Assembly: GCF_032854445.1 (NCBI RefSeq)
Contig: NC_088304.1
Location: forward strand, 24,255,704-24,319,703
Origin: Liolophura sinensis
Lineage: Eukaryota; Mollusca; Polyplacophora; Chitonida; Chitonidae
Direction: 5' to 3'
Length of the DNA: 64,000 bases
A program made the translations under genes and the position numbers. This document shows, piece after piece, positions 45,309 through 55,853 of the stretch. Under the pieces are notes generated by a model, which searched no databases, had not been told where the DNA came from, and saw nothing but the letters and a program-made list of their open reading frames with translations. Position 1 is the first letter of the stretch, and each line of letters begins with the position of its first letter.

Positions 45309-46345
45309 TATCTTGAACTCGCACACACAGTATACTGGGTGGATGAATGTATTAGACTTTGTTAAGGGGTAACAAATTAACCAACTGAATTTACTAAATG
45401 TAGTGTAGCGCGTTTTGATACGGACCAGATATTCTCTTATTTAGAAATTATTTCGTATTGAAACTTTTTAACACACTACAGTTCATAAAAAATATGAAGA
45501 GGAAGTGGCCTATGTGCAGCAAGAGAAAAAACACGTGGGTGGTGTAGTTACCTCTTGCCCTGAACTGAGCGCTCTGATATCACATTTAATCAAACATTTT
45601 TGAAGTGTTATGTATCTTTTTACTTTCATTCAAACTTTTAAATCGTGCATGGAAATGTTGACATGAAATGATCTGTGTACACAATATATAGGATGTGACA
45701 TAATTAAGCCTAGTCGTGCCATGGGCATTGTGAACCAGACATGCCAGGGCCCATATTTACCAAGCAGTTTAACACATAAGTTGCAAGTGCCTATACAGCT
45801 AAACACAGAACAGGAAATAGCTCGAATTGTGGTTAGTACAATATTCTGCAGAAAAAAATCAGCATACAAATGTTAAACTTTCTACATTGAAACAATTTAA
45901 TTGTAGCTGTGTTTTAATTTGTTTGACTTTAGTTTGAAAAATACGGGCTAGCGATGGCTTAGAGGTGAAATATCCTGTTTCATTCATATCGAATACAAAT
46001 CACTGTATTGCTTCTCTAATTTAAAGTTAATTAGGTACTTTTTATTTATGTCTTTGTTTAAGGGTAGATATGTATAAAACACAGTTTGTAAGACAATGAA
46101 AAACAGATGAATGTATTTAATCAGGGTGATGCTTAGACAACTCTAGCCAGGACTGAATCAGACTAAGATCCTGAATGGTGTATCAGTATCTGTCTATATG
46201 GATGAGATGGTTGTAATGAACGCAAGGGCTTGAACCGGAAGGATATCATTAACAACGTGTTTTTTTGTAATAATGTAATAACCATTCATCATTCGCGTAT
46301 TAATTGCGCCTATCCAGCATGAATGAAACCTGTTGCCTGCTTCTC
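45309..46345. other. No gene recognised
   Basis: AT-rich sequence with short ORFs only. Confidence 0.4.
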
Positions 46346-46349
46346 TTTG

Positions 46350-47045
46350 GACGCTTCCGTCCTACTTTCGTACTTTATATATTTTCTTTAGTTTTTTGGT
46401 GTTTTGTGGCAAGTGTCGATTTGGGAATTGTCCTTGGGATTATTAACCTGGAACGTCCTTACTGGTTGACGGTTGGTGTACCAGTATTTGTTTGACACAT
46501 AGATTGATACTTTGTTAATATTTGGTGCTTTGTGTTAAACGTCGATTTGGGAATTAGCTTTGCGATTATTAACCTGGTGTATGACTTCCTGTTTCAACGC
46601 ACAGATTAATACTTTCTTCGTTGTTTGGTGCTTTGTGTTAAACGCCATTTTGGGAATTACCCGTGCAATTACTGGCCTGGAACGTCCATTTTCGGATGAC
46701 GGCGGGTATTTGATTCCCTATTTTGACGTATAGATATATACTTTTTTTAATCCTTAGTTTGTGTTAAACGTCGTTTTGGGAATTACCCGTGCAATTACTG
46801 GCCTGGAACGTCCATTTCGGATGACGGCGGGTATTTGATTCCATATTTTGTCACATAGATTTTCTTAGTTCTTTGGTGGTTTGTGTTAAACGTCGTTTTG
46901 GGAATTACCCGTGCAATTACTGGCCTGGAACGTCCATTTCGGATGACGGCGGGTATTTGATTCCATATTTTGTCACATAGATTTTCTTAGTTCTTTGGTG
47001 GTTTGTGTTAAACGTCGTTTTGGTAATACGAATGTAATTTTGGAC
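46350..47045 (+). repeat. Repeat family B cluster, about six direct copies
   Basis: Successive copies begin near 46365, 46515, 46612, 46740, 46862 and 46983. The last full copies share TTTCTTAGTTCTTTGGTGGT, GTTAAACGTCGTTTTGGGAA and CATTTCGGATGACGGCGGG with almost no change at a spacing of about 121 bp. This shows recent tandem amplification of a repeat that is otherwise dispersed. Confidence 0.9.
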
Positions 47046-47374
47046 ATACAGATTTAAAAGTCTGCAAACAAATCATGCGATCAAATAAATACTATACAAG
47101 AACAGAGACATTGCTTATGGATGCCAGCTTCTGTGTGTAATAAGTGTTAACATTCCTAACAAGGTTTTTAAAACAAGTGCCGGCAAAAAGATGCAGTGAT
47201 TATAGTTCCCACCTGATGGGGGTGTACATAAATTCATTTACTGTATTTCTTCAACCTTTTCCCCATATTTGCAAGATGTTTATTTAAGCATATTCTTAAG
47301 GTATGTTTCTGCATTGAGTGATAAAATTATACTTTTTGTGCAGCCCTGAAATTGGCCAGTTCCACCAATGTAGC

Positions 47375-47535
47375 TTTGTCTCGTAAGTGGAACGGTCTGA
47401 CATAATCCTGCGGGATGGTCGTGGGTTTCCCCCGGGTTCTGCCCGGTTTCCTTCCACCATAATGCTGGCCGCCGTCGTATAAGTGAAATATTCTTTAGTA
47501 TTGCGTAAAACACTAATAAAAAAAATAAATGAATA
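47375..47535 (+). mobile_element. SINE-A copy, 3' two thirds
   Basis: CCAATGTAGCTTTGTCTCGTAAGTGGAACGGTCTG, GGGTTTCCCCCGGGTTCTGCCCGG, ending TTTAGTATTGCGTAAAACACTAATAAAAAAAATAAATGAATA. Confidence 0.85.
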
Positions 47536-48029
47536 GTTTTGTCTCCAAATCAAGTTAAAAATGTGCAAGCATTACACTGAAAGTTGCTCTTTCCTATGTG
47601 GAAAGGTTGAGGAATTAGGGTAAGTACCTTCTTTCACTGCGGCAGTCATTGTTTAGGCTTGCGTATAGATTTCTGGCTTTATCTGTCTTTCATGTTTTCA
47701 TCTCTCTTCTTTTGCCTTCATTGTTAACACAGTTCATTGTGCACGTATACAATCCACTGAATGGTTAGTTGCCTCATAATTTTGAATTAAACCCAAATAT
47801 CGACCTAACATGACATTATCACACGGAGTTACTTCACCATTGCTCCTTGGAGAGAGAACGCCTCATTCTTTTCAGCCAGTATTCCCTTTTATCCAGAACC
47901 CTTCTTCAGCCACTGCATGCTCATTATTGACACCTTTCTTCTCTTCTCTCTGCCTGTATATATGTTTGCATATGGTTATGTTGTCATTTTGAACACCCAT
48001 TCAGATAGTAATGCAGAACACATTAAATA

Positions 48030-48290
48030 TAAAGTGCTACAGCATAGATAGTAAAACTAGAGAAGCAACGATATTTTTGGCCTATGATCACCAATAATCA
48101 TGTGGCCGGTGAAACAGGGGCCTATTGCCTGTCGTCAGTTTAGGGGTTTATTCCGATTGTTCACGTAAATACTTGAACAGGGGCAAATTACACGCCTCTT
48201 AGCTCAATGCTTTAAGCAAAATTAGGTAAAACAAATATGCAGTGATGTTAATTACAATACTATATGAGTCACTGGTCACAGAAACATACT
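48030..48290 (+). repeat. Repeat family C copy
   Basis: AAAGTGCTACAGCATAGATAGTAAAACTAGAGAAGCAACGATA.., ATCATGTGGCCGGTGAAACAGGGG, ending AATACTATATGAGTCACTGGTC. Confidence 0.75.
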
Positions 48291-49765
48291 TATTTACTAC
48301 CAACTAAAATCGATTTTTGTTTCATTTTCAGTCCAATTTGCTGTGGGCCTGTTACTGGTCGATGTGGCTTGGAGCCTTATGATGGTTTCAAATTAGATAG
48401 GCTCAAATAAAAGAACTACGCATGTTTATAAGTCAGACACAAATATAAATCTTAAAATCATTTAATGAGAAAATAAATCTTCATTCTTGTCTTTTTTTCG
48501 GCAGAGTCTTATAGTGCAAACCTGTCTTCACGCCCTAAGCCTAAGGCCTGTGATTCGTCATGACAAAGTTTTAAAATCGATTTAAAAGTTTTTGAATGTA
48601 TGCATGCATTTTCAGTTAAATCTTTTAATTGCATGTCTGTTGCCCCTTTTTCTTGTTGTTAAGCTCTCCCTGCTTAGACAATGATTCCTATCAATTTCTC
48701 CCTGCTTAGTTAATTATTCATATAAATTTGCGTATTGTTCGAGGAGCACATTTGTCTGTTGCAGGTGAATTTCTAGCTTTTTAATAAAAATGCTGACATT
48801 TGACCTTCTAAAATTGCCCAATGTATATCACAAAAATTTTTATTTGTATACATCTAATCAGAATGACATGTTACAAATTTTAGATACATATCGATGTTTT
48901 TGTAGACGTTTTCCTGTTTTTTTTATTCCATAACTACTGGTGTTATATATTATCCTTAGGCGTAGCTAACCAAACACGGATTTAACGAAAACTGCTTTGA
49001 AGCGGAACGCAGGTCTAAATTGGACATTGAGAAAGCTCAAATCGAGGGTGTCATTAGAAAGCCTGAGTTAATTTAAATTGTCAAAAATGTGCATGAGAAT
49101 TTAATTTAGCTTTTTACATAAATAATTACACAAGTAACGAATTGATAATCAAAATGTGCATCAGCAGACTTGAGTACACATGACTGCACAGGAATATTAT
49201 TCGGCAACTGTGTAAGGTTTCTCCATGTCGATAATGGCTAAACCCCATTCTAAAAACAATCCAAACCGTCTGTTGCCCAAGAAACATGTAAAAACACAAA
49301 TATGGCCGTTTGGTGGGAGTAATTATCTTCAGTGTGTGTTTTTGATAATTTAACTGAAGTTCAACATGTGTTACATTATTTTCTGGGCTAATAACCTTTC
49401 GGGGGGCCATGATCAGCCTCTCAAATTTCTCTCAAAACCCAGTTCAGTTACAGAGCTTAAATATATATTGCATGACTTTTAAAACTTTCGATGGAAACAT
49501 TTTACCATTTTTTTACGACTAAACCTGAAAAAGTAGAAAAAAAGTGAAAAATGTGTATGAACGTCTTTGTCTGCATAATAGACAAATAGTGTGTGTGAGA
49601 GCAACAGCTATTTTACAATCACAGTGTATATGTGAACAGTTCTAAGCAAAGCGCATCTGAGATACATGTTTTGTTATTGACAACTGATATTCTAGAATGG
49701 TACACGATTTGAATACTGAATACTGACACTCAGTCGCCTAGAATACACCTTACGTCTTTCCAATA
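48291..49765. other. No gene recognised
   Basis: AT-rich sequence. The longest ORF (about 94 codons, minus, 49126-49410) shows no recognisable motif. Confidence 0.4.
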
Positions 49766-49767
49766 CG

Positions 49768-49880
49768 TCTTTTATATACTGTTTTAGTTTTTGGTGGTTT
49801 GTGTCATACGCCGTTTCGGGAATTGGTCTTGCGATAATTGACCAGGAACGCCCATGGAAGTAGTTCAATCTTACGTCTAT
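49768..49880 (+). repeat. Repeat family B copy
   Basis: TATATACTGTTTTAGTTTTTGGTGGTTTGTGTCATACGCCGTTTCGGGAATTGGTCTTGCGATAATTGACCAGGAACGCCCATGG. Confidence 0.85.
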
Positions 49881-50205
49881 ATTTAGTATTACCAACAATA
49901 TTTTTCAGTCAGTCCTTTCTTTCACGGTAGTCTTTGATTACAAAAGACTTTGGCTCTTTTCACGACCACGGATACGGATGGGAAGAATACTGAAGAATAT
50001 TTTCTTTCCCCCTCCCCCCTCCACCAGGAAATGGAAAAAGAATCACCATTACCAAACCTCATCACTACGTTTCAGTTTTCTACACAACGATTTTATTAAT
50101 CTGAATAAATTTAAGAAGATGACTCCAAGCAAAGAAGAATTAATTTATCTCCACTTAACTATTACGAAATACATAGCCATCCATGCATAAAAGATTTTAA
50201 TTGGG

Positions 50206-51370
50206 TCAGTGTATTTTGATGCATTATGATTCAGCGATGACATAGCAAAAAAAAGCAAAAATAAAAAAAATCCCGTGCAAACTTTGCAGTGTAAAAAATT
50301 TTCGTATCTAAAAGCATATACTGCAAATATTCAGAGCACATGACATGTATTTATAAAAACACACACATTAATGTGCAAACGCCTAACTGTTTTCATTTGA
50401 ACGCAGACGTCTTATCCATAAACGTATTACATGTATATGGTGGGACTATACGCGCATACGTTTTTTGTTAAAACATAGGCTGGCATCATGTTTATAACAT
50501 TGACGTTTTCAGTTAATCATTTCAACATTTTCTCCAAGACATTGGTGTTTTATAGAAAACATGTGACATGTCTACTAGAGTGGTCAAATAGCCGTTTGTA
50601 TTATGCCCATAAGTTTTGGCTGTGTACTTGATTATATCTATTACAACAGAGCTTAGTATACCTTCCTTCTCACCCCATGCATTGCCTTATGGTAGGTCCC
50701 CAGAGCCGCTCCTTCTAAACTGCAGATGTATAATTTGATGTCACCTGAATCGATTCCGGCCATTTAAAATGTCGAAATCGAACATTGGTCTTTCTAAACT
50801 ACAAGAGTTTTAATACATGTGCTTTGGTGTTTGATTTCCCATAAATAGTATTTCTCATATACTTTTCATTAAAACATAAAAAGCAATAAAAAAACTGACA
50901 CAAACAATGCCATAATACACTTTTTTGTAATATGAATTTATTATAAATTTGCAATGTGTAAGAAAGAAAACACACGATAAAATATTTAGAAATCCCGTTT
51001 AGTCTCTAAATGCAATTCTTTTATTCTCGAAATAGACACCTTGCCTTGAGTCAGTTTTACTGAGTGAGCTTAAATTAGGTTGCATTGGAAATAATCATTG
51101 CAGACAGGTAAAACGGATGTGTTCACGAGTGTAAATTTTGCTGTATTACTCATACTTTATGAGCGCCCTACATTGACTATTTACCCACAGGCTCACATTA
51201 TCACATCGTGACTGGACTATTTTGTTTGCTCTGTAAATGTAATTAAGAAAGTTCTCTACACAGTTGAAGCCCTGTGTGATATTCTTTCTTCTGACCATAT
51301 CTCATTATGTATTTGTAATCGGTCGGATGCACTACCTCTATGAAACTGTTCAGCATCCCGTGACGAGAGG
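50206..51370. other. No gene recognised
   Basis: AT-rich sequence. A short SINE-A tail remnant (GAGTATGCCGTAAAACATCAATCAAATAAAC) sits just after it at about 51384-51415. Confidence 0.4.
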
Positions 51371-51549
51371 GGTTTCTTTTGCTGAGTATGCCGTAAAACA
51401 TCAATCAAATAAACATTTACTTTGCTAAAATTGAAAAACGTTACAGTTTTAGGCTTTCGAAAATAACGAGAAGAAAAATTTACTGCGGATACATTTTCAT
51501 CCCTGTTATAAATATACGCGTCAATTTTCACTTATTGTGTCTTTCATTG

Positions 51550-51783
51550 TATGAATCTAGGACACTGCCTGATAATTAGCGGCAAGCGTGCTATCAGAAT
51601 GGCCTAGAAGCCCCCTTATCAGTCGATCGCTGTGAATTCGGCTGCAGCTCATGCTGGCTTCCTGTCTGAAATTGTCTGGGATTTTCCCCAGGCTCTCCTC
51701 CCACCCCAACCATAAAGCTTGTCGCCGTAGTATAAGTGAAATATATTCTTCAGTAGGGCGTAAATCACCAATCAAATAAATAA
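51550..51783 (+). mobile_element. SINE-A copy, diverged
   Basis: TAGCGGCAAGCGTGCTATCAGAATGGCCTAGAAGCCC, GTCGATCGCTGTGAATTCGGCTGCAGCTCATGCTGGCTTCC, ending TTCTTCAGTAGGGCGTAAATCACCAATCAAATAAATAA. Confidence 0.82.
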
Positions 51784-52224
51784 TGTCTGACTGATGTTTT
51801 ACATCATTGTCATTCTGATCGTTGATCTGGGATCGTCAGGGATTTCCCCGAACACGACATAGGGTGAATTAGACCAATCTGTTGGCTATATTTACACACA
51901 AAAAGTAACTGAAAGTTATGTAAACTCTTAATTTCAAGTCATAATACCAGGACGACGCAGTTTGCAAGTAAATAAATTTTCCCTTAACCTAACAGTTTTT
52001 TTTTTTGTTACACAACATTAATTTGATATTCTGTTAGATAATCTTGTTTACAATGCAGGTTATTCGGCAAACACAGAAATGTCTGTCTCGTGATTCTAAG
52101 AGGTTACCATGCCATGTCAGCAGCTTAAGGCAAAGTTGGTCTCCAAGCAATCTGCCAGATGATTAGCTCTTTATTAATTTGACTGGTGTTCCACGCCATA
52201 CGCCACATTTTAACGATAGCTGTC

Positions 52225-52380
52225 GGCTTGGTGGGTGAAAGAAATCCGAGGGCACGGAGTAAACCACCAACCTTTGGCAAGTTACCGCGACGTTTTTGGC
52301 AAGTTGCCGCAACGTTTTTGGCACGTTACCGTGATGTTTTTGGCAAGTAACCGTGACGTTTTTGGCAAGTTATCATGAAG
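52225..52380. repeat. Family E copy with 24-bp tandem expansion
   Basis: CGGAGTAAACCACCAACCTTTGGCAAGTTAC is the family E start. From 52273 the segment GGCAAGTTACCGCGACGTTTTT is repeated about 4.5 times with single-base changes. Confidence 0.85.
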
Positions 52381-52704
52381 ATCGTTCCCACATGTGATCA
52401 GCAGATATGTACACGATATTCGTGGAAGAGACGTCGACTTTAAACGAACGTTAGACTGCAAACGATCACACGACCGCTTATTATCCAAAAGGCTCAACAA
52501 ACAGGGTGCATGGGGATCTGCAAATTCCCTGTTCAAAACTGGATTTAAATCCGCGCGTCATGTGTCACAGAGATTAAAAGCTAAGCACCTCTAACATCTA
52601 CACAACGGTCCTCTCTTCATCAATCAATCAGTCAATCAATCACCAGGCTTAGTTGTAAGGTTAAACCTTTCTTAACAATGCGTCAAGATAAATCATCGTC
52701 ATTA

Positions 52705-52818
52705 ACCATCACCCTCGGGTTCAGACCGCTTTCCTCCCACCATCATGCTGGTCGCCGTCGAATAAGTGAAATATTCCCGAGTACGGCGTAAAACACTAAT
52801 CAAGTAAATAAATAAATT
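52705..52818 (+). mobile_element. SINE-A 3' half
   Basis: CCCTCGGGTTCAGACCGCTTTCCTCCCACCATCATGCTGG, ending ATTCCCGAGTACGGCGTAAAACACTAATCAAGTAAATAAATAAA. Confidence 0.88.
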
Positions 52819-53039
52819 AACCATCATCTGGCATCCTCATATTTCTCAACATCACGATTATCAAACATCATACATCGTGTTGAATAAGACCGGTAAGTTT
52901 CACATATACCTATATACAGTTGTAATCAAGCACAACTGAGATTCGTGCTTTAATGAAAGAAACTCAGTACGTATATAGTATGTTGCATGATCTGGATACT
53001 CGTCAAATTTATGCGTCCAGGGTGTCATTCTATTCTAAT

Positions 53040-53145
53040 TTGTTACTTTGTTTGCTTTCTTAGTTCTTTGGCGGTTTGTGTTGAGTGTTGCTGTTAAAAC
53101 TTAACGTCCAAGAAATACTGGTATTCAAGAGTTGTTTTTGTTTGC
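53040..53145 (+). repeat. Repeat family B copy, diverged
   Basis: TTGTTTGCTTTCTTAGTTCTTTGGCGGTTTGTGTTGAGTGTTGC, then TTAACGTCC with an altered middle. Confidence 0.7.
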
Positions 53146-53267
53146 CAAGAAGCATATACATCTATTTCAAACTTGGGTCTTACATAAAACGTCATGTCGA
53201 TCTCTAGCCTTCATTTTCTCACTTGGTGCACTATGGTGCACAGATCAGGAATTCCTGAAAATTCGTT

Positions 53268-53412
53268 CTAATGCTTACTTTATATACTGTTTCAGTTTTT
53301 TGGGTGATTTGTGTTGTACGTCGTTTTGAGAATTGGCCTTGCGGTTACTGACCGGGAACGTCCTTATTGGTTGATGGCTGCTGTACGAATGTCTGTTTCT
53401 ATGCATAAATTC
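53268..53412 (+). repeat. Repeat family B copy, near consensus
   Basis: CTTTATATACTGTTTCAGTTTTTTGGGTGATTTGTGTTGTACGTCGTTTTGAGAATTGGCCTTGCGGTTACTGACC, then CGTCCTTATTGGTTGATGGCTGCTGTACGAATGTCTGTTTC. Confidence 0.87.
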
Positions 53413-53744
53413 TATTAGCTACAGAACACAATGCACAGTTTATATTTAATAGCAATCAAACACTACTGATGACTTAATATCTTGGTAATGGTAATGCCTT
53501 TCGCACATTTTTCACCGGTTACGGGTGATATTTTTGAGCTATCACACTGTTGACGTCTTGAATTGTATTTTACACAAATGTTAAGTTATGCAACCCCAGT
53601 GGAGATTTGTGCTCCGTTACGTGTTCAACTTGATGCTTCAGGGTTCATTCAGATACGCCTAATATTGCTATTAAAGTCAAGCAGGGTTCAGAAAAACTAA
53701 AAGAGTTCTAATATAAAGAGCATTCGTTTGATAACATATTTAGA

Positions 53745-54160
53745 CAAGAGCTCAGGTGAACACAACATACGTCCCAACATATCCATTTGTTTAAAATGTA
53801 TAAAAGAATACCAGCAGCATTGTGGTGAACATAACTCCTGAGGAGAATCTTCACGGGTGTTGATGATAGATATGTGGTTACCATGAAAACCGCACAAGTG
53901 GACAAATGTGTCCATCACAAATGAAAACTTTATGCAGAAAACAGTTGGAGTTATAGCCCAGAAACGAAATCGTATATATCTACATAGTATATATAAGGAA
54001 TATGGCTATCTGGTTACCAATCAACAAATGTATCGCTACACATCGTCATCTGCGTATCTATGTATCCACCAAAAATTAAAACTGTTTTTCAAAGCTGTTG
54101 GAGTTATATCTCAGACACGAAATCATATCTATTTTTATAGTAAACACAGGGAAATGGCAA

Positions 54161-54252
<92 letters not shown>

Positions 54253-54478
54253 GTATATGTATATAATGTATATACACTGTAAGATGTATATATATATCTA
54301 CACTGTAACCGCGCAAATGGACAAATGTAAAAGTCCACCAAAAATTAAAAGTCAACACAGAAAATAGTTGGAGCTATAGCCCGGACACGAATACGGATGG
54401 ACGGACAGACAGACAGGCTGACAACATCGCCATAACATAATACGCTCCGCCTACTAGCGGGACGTATAAAAATATAAA
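53745..54478 (-). repeat. Repeat family G copy with internal (AT)n
   Basis: Reverse complement of the 44.7-45.3 kb block: GAGCTCAGGTGAACACAACATACGTC at its left end, and GGATGGACGGACAGACAGACAGG..GGGACGTATAAAA at its right end. Several GTTGGAGTTATAGCCC modules lie between. A pure AT run is at 54166-54249. Confidence 0.8.
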
Positions 54479-54553
54479 GATATCATGTTTTTTAATCTTT
54501 AAAGAAGTCACATGTTCCAAATGTGCTAAAAATATACCGGGAATTAAACAAGG

Positions 54554-54565
54554 TATAAAAGCTGT
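54554..54565 (+). promoter_or_regulatory. Core promoter of gene 4 (TATAAAAGCTGT)
   Basis: CAAGGTATAAAAGCTGTGCAGG: the same 12-base core as genes 2 and 3. It lies about 75 bp right of the end of a family G repeat, so little upstream sequence is single-copy. Confidence 0.8.
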
Positions 54566-54583
54566 GCAGGTGCCGATCCAAAG

Positions 54584-54652
54584 TCAGACAGCTTGAGGAT
54601 CTCGGTGTGTCAACCACAAACAGGACAAAGGAGAATCACCAAGCCTACTAAG
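54584..54652 (+). other. 5' untranslated exon of gene 4 (predicted)
   Basis: Starts about 30 bp after TATA and ends CCTACTAAG before GTGAGT, a strong donor. The distance from first T of TATA to exon end is 99 nt. The start is inferred. Confidence 0.75.
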
Positions 54653-55847
54653 GTGAGTTTTGTGTCTTGGTATGATGGTATCTCCAGAAACAGGCCGTTT
54701 TAACTTATACAGTGGTCAGTTTTATGGTTGGAGGACATCCGAGTGCTCAAGCAAAACCTCTTGATCCTGTGCGCGTTACTGACGAACATTCCTGTACGAT
54801 ACAATGGCGGTTAGTTGTATAAGTGAATGGTTTATTTTACTTATCTGTTTGTTTGTTCCTTAGCGCCATCCTTTTTTTTATAGTATTATAGAACCCGGTG
54901 TAAACCACACACCTTTGGCAAGTTACTGACGAACTATTTTCAACCAGCATCGTCAAACAGTTATTATCACTATGACCTCACGTTAGGATGCAGATCTTTA
55001 AATGTTTAGCCCACAAATACATCGCCGAATAGTACAGCTTTTAGATTATCGTAATTTGTTTCTTGTATTCCGAAATTTTTTTTTAATTCTTCATATGGAT
55101 ATGTGTCCCACAAAATCTTTTTTTATGAAAAACAAAATAATCCTTTAACTACGTGATGGTGGACATAATTTATCGTTATCAAGCATATAAGCAACCACAC
55201 CTTAACGTCGTTTATGCCCTTAGAAGAGCTTTTACTCTCTACGCTCGCTTTACATCACTATCACCACAAGACAAGCTGAACATTTGGAGCCTATGAGACG
55301 CATATGGGCTCATTTGGGCTGAGCCTCATCACTGGTTTCCTTACGCCGACCTATTATCAGCATTCATCAATCAAACTGTATCAGGTGACCGTTAGAGTCC
55401 TATTTAACAAACATGTAGACAGAGATTGCACGTGCCTGAAGTATCAATTGAAACAAAAGTTGAGACAGAGATATTGTATTTTCTGACATCACAACTTGTC
55501 TCATCACCGTGACCCCAGTGACTGTTCGACTCCAGCGATGGTAGTGATATAAAGAGAAGGGAGCGACGCGTGTTCGCTATAAGGAACATGAAAGGGCTAT
55601 CCGTGTACTGTTTTACATTATGTACATGCTTTTACGACTGTGGTCAAGACAGGCTGGAGTAACCTGGATTGCCACAAGCAATCAAGCGCTCTTCGCCAAG
55701 CGTCTGGTTGATCAGCTAACATAATTCGCCGACAATGGCGATAAGGCGTACACCTTGGGACAGACATTGTAACCTTGACGACGCTTTGGTCCAGGCCATA
55801 TAAATGTACAGTACATAACAGACCATGTTTGTTTTCTTGAATTGTAG
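54653..55847 (+). other. Intron 1 of gene 4 (5' UTR intron)
   Basis: GTGAGT to TTGAATTGTAG, 1,195 bp. It contains family E pieces (54715-54950) and the repeat shared with 1930-2260 (55233-55560). Confidence 0.75.
55233..55560 (+). repeat. Dispersed repeat shared with 1930-2260
   Basis: CTCTCTACGCTCGCTTTACATCAC, ATGAGACGCATATGGGCTC, CCTCATCACTGGTTTCCTT, TTATCAGCATTCATCAATCAAACTG, ATTTTCTGACATCACAACTTGTCTCATCACCGTGACCCCAGTGAC. Confidence 0.65.
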
Positions 55848-55853
55848 CCAATC

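Noticed and set aside
54104-54358. ORFs encoding long Ile-Tyr repeats
   Set aside because: Translation of the (AT)n run at 54166-54249.
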